Positions 8,899 through 14,333 of a stretch of 14,333 bases of DNA are shown one piece after another. Under the pieces are notes generated by a model, which was not told where the DNA came from, did no database searches, and saw only the letters and a program-made list of their open reading frames with translations. The position numbers and the translations under genes were made by a program. Source of the stretch: JACKBJ01 sp964549495 (GTDB taxonomy: Bacteria > Chloroflexota > Anaerolineae > Epilineales > Epilineaceae); the NCBI GenBank assembly GCA_964549495.1, contig CAZJWJ010000116.1, positions 1-14,333 of the forward strand, in the 5' to 3' direction. Position 1 is the stretch's first letter. The number at the start of each line of letters is the position of its first letter.

Positions 8899-8928
8899 AT
8901 CTTAGGTCCTCGGGGCCAGCCGGGGCAA
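8899..8928 (-). promoter_or_regulatory. Promoter for miaB
   Basis: On the minus strand TTGCCC (8923-8928), an 18-base spacer and TAAGAT (8899-8904). The predicted start near 8892 gives a leader of about 58 bases to the GTG at 8834. Confidence 0.5.
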
Positions 8929-8962
8929 GCTGCGGACGGCGGGATCGCCCGCTGCATGCGGA

Positions 8963-8992
8963 TTGACCCCCGCGTCGGCGGGCCGCTACCAT
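8963..8992 (+). promoter_or_regulatory. Promoter for the alanine-aminotransferase-type gene
   Basis: On the plus strand TTGACC (8963-8968), an 18-base spacer and TACCAT (8987-8992). The predicted start near 8999 gives a leader of about 39 bases to the ATG at 9038. It faces away from the miaB promoter, about 35 bases apart. Confidence 0.45.
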
Positions 8993-9037
8993 CAGCGGCC
9001 GTGCCGCAACCGAGTCAGCCAGCGAGGACCCCAGCCC

Positions 9038-10486
9038 ATGCTCGAGACCCGAAGCGCTCCGATCGTCGCCAACCCGGACCTCTTGGAGATGGAATATGCG
9101 GTCCGCGGTCCCATCCCCCGTCGCGCCGCGCAGCTGCGGGCCCAGGGGCGCACGATCATCCCCTGCAACATCGGCAACCCCCAGGCCCTGGGTCAGGCGC
9201 CCATCAGCTACTATCGTCAGGTGCTGGCCCTGCTCGAGGAGCCGGATCGCATCGAGCGCGAACGGCGTCTGAACGCATGCCGGACTTCCCTGCCGAACAT
9301 GGCTGATGAGGACTTCGTGGCGGATGATGTCCTGGGCCACTGCCAGTGGATGCTGGATCGTCTGGAGACGGGCATGGGCGCCTACACCGAGTCCAACGGC
9401 GCCCGCTTCGTGCGCGAGGCCGTGGCGGCCTTCATCGACCGGCGCGACGGGCGCGGCCCGGGCGACGCCCTGGCGGCCAACCCGGATCACATCTTCCTGA
9501 CCGGCGGGGCCAGCGTGGCGGTGCGCCATCTCATCGACCAGCTGATCGCCGGCCCGCGGGACGGCATCATGATCCCGATCCCTCAGTATCCGCTCTACTC
9601 GGCCTCGATTCGCAAGGCCGGCGGGGTGCAGGTGGATTACTACCCGGAGGAGGAATCCGGTTGGCGATTCGATGCCGAGACGCTCGAGGAGGCCGCGGCA
9701 GGGGCCGAGCGCGAAGGCGTATGCCTCAAGGCGATCGTGGTCATCAATCCGGGCAACCCGACCGGCGCAATCCTCGACGAGCCGACCATCGAGGGCATCC
9801 TCGACTTCGCCGAGCGGCGCGGCCTGGTGGTCATCGCCGACGAGGTCTACCAGGAGAACGTCTACGGCGGGCAGTTCCATGCCTTCGCCAAGGTCCTGGG
9901 CGATCGCCCGGTGGCCCTGGCCAGTCTGCACAGCGTGTCCAAGGGCTTCGTGGGCGAATGCGGTCACCGGGGCGGCTACGTCGAGCTGCGCAATCCAGCC
10001 CCCATCGAGGGCTCCGAGGTGGACATGGCGGGGCTGCTCTTCGAGCAGGCCTCGGTCGAGCTCTGCGCCAATACCTCCGGCCAGATCCTGACCTACTTGA
10101 TGGTCCGCCCGCCCGAGCCCGGAAGCTCCGCCTATCCGCGCTACCGAGCGGAGCGAGAAGCCATCCTGGCCGACCTCGAGGCCAAGGCCGAGATGATCCG
10201 CCAGGGTTTTGCGCAAATGGAGGGCCTGCGTTGCTTCGGGCGCAGCGGGGCGATGTACCTCTTTCCTCGGCTGGACCGGCTGCCGGCCGGCAGGACGGAC
10301 TTCGACTACTGCATGGCCCTGCTCGAGGAGACGGGCTTGGTGACGGTCAACGGTTCGGGCTTCGGCCAGCAGCCGGGCACGCAGCACCTGCGCATCGCCT
10401 TCCTGCCACCCATCGAGCAGATCCGCCAGGTGCAACCGGACTGGATCGAGTTCCACCGCCGCTATCTGACTGCAGGGTCGGGCTGA
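9038..10486 (+). CDS. Alanine-aminotransferase-type PLP enzyme (class I/II fold)
   Basis: This 482-residue, PLP-dependent aminotransferase resembles alanine aminotransferase (ALT/GPT type), which interconverts alanine plus 2-oxoglutarate with pyruvate plus glutamate. Diagnostic segments include GAYTESNGARFVREAVAAFI near 114-133, NPGNPTG at 237-243, ADEVYQENVY at 267-276, and the PLP-lysine segment HSVSKGFVGECGHRGGY with Lys302 forming the internal aldimine. SVSKGxxGECGxRGG is characteristic of the ALT group rather than aspartate aminotransferases. The length also fits ALT. I chose the ATG at 9038, which has GAGGA about 10 bases upstream. The gene ends 25 bases inside the convergent TIM-barrel-like gene. 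No amino-acid pathway neighbours are present, so substrate preference is inferred from family similarity only. Confidence 0.9.
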   Translation: MLETRSAPIVANPDLLEMEYAVRGPIPRRAAQLRAQGRTIIPCNIGNPQALGQAPISYYRQVLALLEEPDRIERERRLNACRTSLPNMADEDFVADDVLGHCQWMLDRLETGMGAYTESNGARFVREAVAAFIDRRDGRGPGDALAANPDHIFLTGGASVAVRHLIDQLIAGPRDGIMIPIPQYPLYSASIRKAGGVQVDYYPEEESGWRFDAETLEEAAAGAEREGVCLKAIVVINPGNPTGAILDEPTIEGILDFAERRGLVVIADEVYQENVYGGQFHAFAKVLGDRPVALASLHSVSKGFVGECGHRGGYVELRNPAPIEGSEVDMAGLLFEQASVELCANTSGQILTYLMVRPPEPGSSAYPRYRAEREAILADLEAKAEMIRQGFAQMEGLRCFGRSGAMYLFPRLDRLPAGRTDFDYCMALLEETGLVTVNGSGFGQQPGTQHLRIAFLPPIEQIRQVQPDWIEFHRRYLTAGSG

Positions 10487-11265
10487 TCGCCGGCCACCCC
10501 ATCGGCTCCTCCCCGCGCGTTCTGGGAGACGCCCTCGTCCGCCGGCGGCCAGCGCAAGGCATGGCCCAGCGCCGCGAGCCGGTCTTCGCCGGCTTCCACG
10601 CCGGCCGCAGGAAAGCCGAGTTCGACGGCGGCGCGAAGGAAGTCCTCGACGCGCGCGCTCGACGCCTTGGCAGCGCGCCGATCCAGGGCATCCGATCCGG
10701 CGGCTGCGAGGATCGGGATGAAGCGCCGCTCCGGCGCCATCATCGCCCGCGCCAAGCCCAAGCCACCCGGGCCGGCCAGGCGCAGGAAGCCCGTGCAGCC
10801 GACCTCGATTGTCGATCGGCGTCCGAGCCCCTCCAGCGCCTCCAACGGCAGCAGCAAGCCCCGCCCCAGCTCGGGTCGCCGGCTGGCCAGGGCCAGGACG
10901 CGCGCCTCCAGCGCGCGTGCGGCCGCTGGCCCGCCGGCCTCGAAGACCCAACCGTCCAGCCCGAGCTCGCCGGAGAGCCAGAGGGCGAGCTCGACGCTGG
11001 GGATCGACTCGCCCTCGCTTCCTTCCGAGGCGAGTAGGCCGCCCAAGCCCCAGACCTGGAGACCCGAGCCGCGCAGGCTGTCGATGACCGGCGTCAAGCG
11101 CCGGCGCGCGAAGGGGGTGGCCAGCTGCCGCTCGCCCAGGGCCAGGCGCATCAGCAACCAGTTCGTGCCCAAACTCCGAGCGCGCCGGGCCGCTTCGGGG
11201 CCGCGCCCGCCTTCGATCTCCCAGGGGCGGTCGAGCAGGAGGCCGCTACCGCGTGGATCGGTCAC
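10462..11265 (-). CDS. TIM-barrel-like protein of unknown function
   Basis: This 267-residue protein is not recognised. Its sequence shows a regular alternation of short hydrophobic strands and helices that fits an eight-stranded beta/alpha barrel: strands near GLLLDRPWE, TNWLLMRLA, LQVWGLGG, LDGWVFEAGG, GRGLLLPL, CTGFLRLAG, RRFIPILAAAG and GFPAAGVEAGED. Acidic residues follow strands 4 and 8 (FEAGG, VEAGED), a pattern seen in some glycoside hydrolases, but I cannot assign a catalytic pair. There is no signal peptide, so it is probably cytoplasmic. Its GTG start overlaps the lipoprotein's TGA in the string GTGA, so translation is likely coupled. The GTG has AGGGA about 10 bases upstream. The 3' end overlaps the aminotransferase gene by 25 bases tail to tail. 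Confidence 0.7.
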   Translation of the reverse strand: MTDPRGSGLLLDRPWEIEGGRGPEAARRARSLGTNWLLMRLALGERQLATPFARRRLTPVIDSLRGSGLQVWGLGGLLASEGSEGESIPSVELALWLSGELGLDGWVFEAGGPAAARALEARVLALASRRPELGRGLLLPLEALEGLGRRSTIEVGCTGFLRLAGPGGLGLARAMMAPERRFIPILAAAGSDALDRRAAKASSARVEDFLRAAVELGFPAAGVEAGEDRLAALGHALRWPPADEGVSQNARGGADGVAGDQPDPAVR

Positions 11266-11876
11266 CGGCGGGCGTCCCTGCCGCGTACTGACGGTGCCGA
11301 CTCGAGCAGCTCGGCCCGCTTGACGAAGATCTCGGGTCGCGCCAGCCCTGCCGGCGCGGGGCGGACGATCAAATCGATGACGATGTGCGCCGCTTCGCCC
11401 GGCCCCAAGTCGAAGCCGCGTGCGATGGGCTCGACATGGCTGGTCAGCTCCTGGCGGTCGCCGTCCAGCCTGCGAGCGAGGGCCAGGGGCGTGGAGACGA
11501 GCACGCGGTCGTAGCGGCCGGCCGGCAGCCGGCCGGAGGCGACCTCGACCGGCCCCGATGCCGCGGCTCGGCTCGCGGCCGCCTCGAGGTCGACACGGTC
11601 GAGCGCCATCGGGATCCGGCGCCAGCCGGCATCGCGATGCGCGTGCCGGCTGGCGCCCGCCCAGTCCGGATCCAGCTCGACGGCCGAGTAGCCCGCCAGA
11701 TCCTCGGGCGAGATCCGAAAGTAGAGCGAAAGCGCTCCCGCGGGACGCGCCCGGCAGCCGCCGATCAGCAGGTTCAGCAGGATCGCCGGCAGACCGAAAA
11801 CAAGAGCGCGCCGGGCCGCGTAGAAGCGGCCCGGCGCGCCGGAAAGACTTCGCGCGGATCGCGCGACTGCGGGCAT
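11262..11876 (-). CDS. Putative lipoprotein with DUF4382-like pattern
   Basis: This 204-residue protein has an Arg-rich N region followed by a hydrophobic stretch (about 24-38) ending in LIGGC with Cys41, a plausible but imperfect lipobox. The rest resembles the DUF4382 domain, a beta-rich extracellular module: LPAGRYDRVLV-type strand (about residues 116-126), a region around FDLGPGEAAHIVIDLIV, and a final PEIFVKRA strand. This family likeness is by eye and not certain. The start is the ATG at 11876, which overlaps the upstream rhodanese stop as TGATG, and the stop overlaps the downstream start as GTGA. The three genes should be translated together. Residues before the hydrophobic segment are unusually long for a signal peptide. 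Confidence 0.7.
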   Translation of the reverse strand: MPAVARSARSLSGAPGRFYAARRALVFGLPAILLNLLIGGCRARPAGALSLYFRISPEDLAGYSAVELDPDWAGASRHAHRDAGWRRIPMALDRVDLEAAASRAAASGPVEVASGRLPAGRYDRVLVSTPLALARRLDGDRQELTSHVEPIARGFDLGPGEAAHIVIDLIVRPAPAGLARPEIFVKRAELLESAPSVRGRDARR

Positions 11877-12544
11877 CAGCCCTCTTCGCCGCCGGCGCTC
11901 TCGGCTTCGTTGGTGACGATCGGGCGTCCCAGATCACGCCAGCCGCCGAGGCCCTCGTCGATGACCTTGACCATGCTGAAGCCCAGCTCCTGGCTGGTCA
12001 GGGCATCGGCCAGCTGCACCGCCTCGGCGTGCGGGCACTCGCAGTAGAGCACCAGCCAGCTGTCGCGGGGCAGCTCGTCGGCATAGGCCTCGGCGTTGAA
12101 GTAGGGGACGTTCACGGCGCCGGGGATGTGCCCGAACTCGTAGTCCAATTCGGGCCGGGCGTCGACGAAGGTCATGCTCTGCGCAGCCGCGCAGTCGGGA
12201 TCGTCGATGGCCGCGGCCAGCTCGGCCACCGGGATGAAGCGCTCGTCGCCTTCGAATGCGGCGCAGCCCGCGCCGGTGGCGACCGCCTGGGAAGCGTCGT
12301 CGCCGCCCATCGCGCCGCTCTCCATCGCCTCGGCATCTTCCTCGGTCGTGTCCGAGTCCATGCCCTCGTCCAAATCGGAGGACTCCTCGGGCATCTCGGC
12401 ACCGCCCTCGGCGCCCGTCTGGTCCATCTCAGAGCTGGAGTCCTCGATCGGGTCTTCGGCCGCCGGATCGCCACAGGCGGTCAAGGTGATCGAACCCAGA
12501 GCCAGGCCGGCGCAAGCCAGCGCGCGCAGAAAGTACTTGTACAC
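11876..12544 (-). CDS. Rhodanese-domain lipoprotein with acidic linker
   Basis: This 222-residue protein is a membrane-anchored rhodanese (sulfurtransferase-like) domain. The signal peptide ends in LTAC with Cys24 as the lipid attachment site. Residues 26-87 are a low-complexity, strongly acidic Glu/Asp/Ser linker. The rhodanese domain follows from about 100: VDARPELDYEFGHIPGAVNVP (near 127-147), then the active-site loop YCECPHAEA with Cys168 as the likely catalytic cysteine and Cys170 beside it, and a final EGLGGWRDLGRPI segment. The start is the GTG at 12544 with AAGGAGAG about 9 bases upstream; a longer frame is Arg/Lys-rich and lacks a better site. Extracytoplasmic rhodaneses usually act on thiol or persulfide chemistry, but the substrate is unknown. 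It heads the coupled three-gene set. Confidence 0.88.
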   Translation of the reverse strand: MYKYFLRALACAGLALGSITLTACGDPAAEDPIEDSSSEMDQTGAEGGAEMPEESSDLDEGMDSDTTEEDAEAMESGAMGGDDASQAVATGAGCAAFEGDERFIPVAELAAAIDDPDCAAAQSMTFVDARPELDYEFGHIPGAVNVPYFNAEAYADELPRDSWLVLYCECPHAEAVQLADALTSQELGFSMVKVIDEGLGGWRDLGRPIVTNEAESAGGEEG

Positions 12545-12570
12545 CTTGCGTCTCTCCTTGTTGATGTCGA

Positions 12571-12588
12571 TTCGTCGACGCTTCGTCG
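12571..12588. repeat. Short direct repeat in the rhodanese leader
   Basis: TTCGTCG occurs twice on the plus strand, at 12571-12577 and 12582-12588, with a period of 11 bases, about one helical turn. It lies 27-44 bases upstream of the rhodanese start and beside the hairpin at 12594-12621. A regulator site is possible but unproven. Confidence 0.3.
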
Positions 12589-12593
12589 CATCG

Positions 12594-12621
12594 CCGGATG
12601 GCGGAACCACCGCCCATCCGG
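12594..12621 (-). other. Strong hairpin in the rhodanese 5' leader
   Basis: The arms CCGGATGGCGG (12594-12604) and CCGCCCATCCGG (12610-12621) pair with one bulged base and a 5-base loop. There is no T-run after it on either strand, so an intrinsic terminator is unlikely by bacterial textbook criteria. It sits about 50 bases before the GTG start, so it may protect or regulate the mRNA. Confidence 0.4.
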
Positions 12622-12698
12622 CCGCGCGGGGATCGGTCCCGAGACGATGCTGGTCCAGGCGCAGGTCCCCGAACCCGCCTAATGTTGCTGTCCTGCGG

Positions 12699-12734
12699 CC
12701 CGACGGACAACCGCGGGTGTGCCGCGTGGTCGGG
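12699..12734 (-). terminator. Possible factor-assisted terminator hairpin after the lipoprotein gene
   Basis: Just downstream of the 374-residue lipoprotein stop, CCCGAC (12699-12704) pairs with GTCGGG (12729-12734), enclosing a second 5-bp stem CGCGG (12712-12716) with CCGCG (12722-12726). No T-run follows, so this is only a candidate. Confidence 0.25.
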
Positions 12735-12755
12735 GCGGGCCGGCATCGAGGGCCA

Positions 12756-13880
12756 TCAGCGCGGGCTCATGCCGCGCAGCGGTACCTCGTATTCGTACTC
12801 GATCACCACCTGGTTGCCGCCCGGTACCGCGGGCCGCAATCCGATCAGGAAGCGTTCCCCGCCGGAGACCTCCCACAGCGGACCCCAGAAGCTCGGGACC
12901 CGCTGACGGTCACTGCGCCAGAGCAGGGCCACGTCCGAGTCGGCGATCGGGATCTCGTCGGGTGTCGAGCCGAACTCGGCCGTCACCAGCTCGCCGAGGG
13001 GCGGGTCTTGCGGTCCCTGCATCGGCCAGCTGATCGAGGTGGCCCCATCGGGCAGGAAACCCCGGGCACGCGTGCCGAAGGCCAGGACACCGGCCGGCGT
13101 GTAGGGCCGGCGATCGTCGATCCACCAGCCCATCGTGTCGCGCGCCGCCTGCTTGACCAGGTCGGGCGCGGGTACGATCTCGGTGTGGTTGCGCCATAGC
13201 TGGATGGCGCGGATCACGTCGTTGAGCCTCGAGATGCGGTCGGCGAAGGCCCCGCTCGGGTTCTCCAGCGCATCTTCTTCGATGACCAAGCGGGCGCTGC
13301 CTTGGTTCGAACGCACGTAGATCACGCCGACGGGCCCGGTACCGGCGGGGCTGCCGTCCAGCGCCGTCTCGTAGCGAAGTTCGGGCCTCTCGAGCGCCTC
13401 GGCCAGCTCGGCGATGCCGATCTCCTCCCAGAGGATGCCCAGGAAGTCCACCGCCAAGGTCGGGGTGAGGTAGGTCTGGTACCAGCCATCGACGCTGGCG
13501 CCGCCGTCGTAGCGGTAGTGGACCCAGCCATCGGCTCGAAGCGTGAAGTTCGGGTGCATTTCGGCCAGGATGGCCGGCTCCCAGGGGCTGGGCTCGATGC
13601 GGGCGAATTGGATCATGGCGGTATCGCTGTCCGCCGGCAGGCCCAAGCCGACCGCGTCCGTGATCGGATCGGTCGCGCCCAGCTCGCTGGCGTCGGTGGG
13701 CTCGGCGGTCTGCGTGGGCTGCGGGGTCGCGCTGGGCAGGGTGACCAGGGTGGCCGGCTGCTGTTCGGGGCGCAGCGGGGGCAGGGGGGTCGGTTCCTCG
13801 CCGCAGGCCACGACCATGCTGGTCGAGAGGATGCAGAGCGCGGCGATGAGCGCGAATCGGATCGCGAGCTTGCGTGTCAT
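12756..13880 (-). CDS. Unrecognised lipoprotein with Pro/Thr-rich linker
   Basis: This 374-residue protein is an exported lipoprotein: residues 1-25 form a signal peptide and VVAC places the lipid anchor at Cys26. A Pro/Thr-rich linker runs to about residue 65. The mature part has no family I recognise. Segments that may be structural include a strand-like FTLRADGWVHYRYDGG near 115-130 followed by a helix, a form seen in extracellular proteins that compare a value with a threshold, and a Trp/Tyr-rich C-terminal half ending in EYEYEVPL. The ATG at 13880 has AAGGAGAA 5 bases upstream, the best ribosome binding site in the window, so I prefer it to an in-frame ATG at 13904. It lies 57 bases after uvrA and may be co-transcribed with it. 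Confidence 0.85.
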   Translation of the reverse strand: MTRKLAIRFALIAALCILSTSMVVACGEEPTPLPPLRPEQQPATLVTLPSATPQPTQTAEPTDASELGATDPITDAVGLGLPADSDTAMIQFARIEPSPWEPAILAEMHPNFTLRADGWVHYRYDGGASVDGWYQTYLTPTLAVDFLGILWEEIGIAELAEALERPELRYETALDGSPAGTGPVGVIYVRSNQGSARLVIEEDALENPSGAFADRISRLNDVIRAIQLWRNHTEIVPAPDLVKQAARDTMGWWIDDRRPYTPAGVLAFGTRARGFLPDGATSISWPMQGPQDPPLGELVTAEFGSTPDEIPIADSDVALLWRSDRQRVPSFWGPLWEVSGGERFLIGLRPAVPGGNQVVIEYEYEVPLRGMSPR

Positions 13881-13937
13881 GAAGTTCTCCTTGCAAGGCT
13901 TCATGGGCCGGTCCGGCTGATCGGGATCCGGCTGGAG

Positions 13938-14333
13938 CTAGGCCGGACGTCGAACCGGTTTTGGTATCCAATGATCCTCGAGCACCTTGGCAAGAAACGT
14001 GCCAGTATGCGATTCGGCATGCGCGGCGACCGCTTCCGGTGGTCCGGTGACCACGACCTTGCCACCACGATCGCCGCCCTCGGGTCCCAGGTCGATGACG
14101 TAGTCGGCCGACTTGATGATGTCCAGGTTGTGTTCGATGACCAAGACGGTGTTGCCGGCATCGACCAAGGCTTGGAGCACCGAGAGCAGCTTCTCGACGT
14201 CGGCGAAGTGCAGGCCCGTGGTCGGCTCGTCCAGGATGTAGAGCGTGTCGCCCGTCGCGACCCGCGACAGCTCGCGCGAGAGCTTGACCCGCTGGGCTTC
14301 GCCGCCCGACAGGGTGGGGGCGGGCTGCCCCAG
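13938..14333 (-). CDS. uvrA: UvrABC excinuclease subunit A, C-terminal end (partial)
   Basis: The window holds the last 131 residues of UvrA, the ATPase that finds DNA damage and loads UvrB. Visible are the ABC signature LSGGEAQRVKLSREL, the Walker B LYILDEPTTGLH, the D-loop region, and the switch histidine in VLVIEHNLDIIKSADYVIDLGPEGG, all in the order expected for the second ATPase domain. The C terminus (TGTFLAKVL) is also typical. The 5' part lies beyond the window edge, so no promoter can be judged. The downstream lipoprotein begins 57 bases later on the same strand. Confidence 0.98.
   Translation of the reverse strand: MGQPAPTLSGGEAQRVKLSRELSRVATGDTLYILDEPTTGLHFADVEKLLSVLQALVDAGNTVLVIEHNLDIIKSADYVIDLGPEGGDRGGKVVVTGPPEAVAAHAESHTGTFLAKVLEDHWIPKPVRRPA

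Noticed and set aside
13305..13325. GTTCGAAC palindrome resembling a regulator site
   Set aside because: It lies inside the lipoprotein coding region, has no 4-base centre as in LexA boxes, and is far from any start codon.

Overview
This is a GC-rich bacterial contig fragment that looks like a draft or metagenome assembly, because it carries two 10-base N runs. I infer a Chloroflexota-like bacterium. The basis is several lipoproteins and surface proteins with Pro/Ser/Thr linkers, a surface protein ending in a short WLPLL-type tail, a YlxP/DUF503 gene, and vertebrate-like (ALT-type) aminotransferase sequence features. No rRNA or tRNA is present, so the assignment rests on protein style only. 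No phage, transposon or CRISPR signature was seen.

Layout. Bases 1-242 hold no gene I can support. On the minus strand follow a membrane-anchored cytochrome c (243-827) behind a strong sigma70-type promoter, uvrB (1087-3120) with a LexA-like palindrome in its leader, and a large seven-bladed FG-GAP propeller surface protein (3280-5329) interrupted by a probable one-base deletion and an N gap. A divergent promoter region with overlapping -10 elements separates it from the plus-strand DUF503/YlxP gene (5539-5829). A small two-helix membrane protein (5963-6335, also split by an N gap) follows and meets an NYN-domain ribonuclease-like gene (6332-7183, minus) tail to tail, sharing the bases CTAG as both stop codons. 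miaB (7446-8834, minus) is divergent from an alanine-aminotransferase-type gene (9038-10486, plus). The rest is minus strand: a tightly coupled three-gene set (rhodanese lipoprotein 11876-12544, DUF4382-like lipoprotein 11262-11876, TIM-barrel-like protein 10462-11265), then an unrecognised lipoprotein (12756-13880) just downstream of the 3' end of uvrA (13938 to the window edge).

How it fits together. Nucleotide excision repair is represented twice on the same strand: uvrA at one end and uvrB about 11 kb away, with a likely SOS operator at uvrB. miaB (tRNA ms2i6A37 modification), DUF503/YlxP (ribosome-associated family) and the NYN protein form a loose RNA and translation theme, though each seems to have its own promoter. 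A second theme is the cell surface: one heme protein, three lipoproteins and one propeller protein. The three-gene coupled set is the least explained unit and the best candidate for something undescribed. Nothing here proves a new system.
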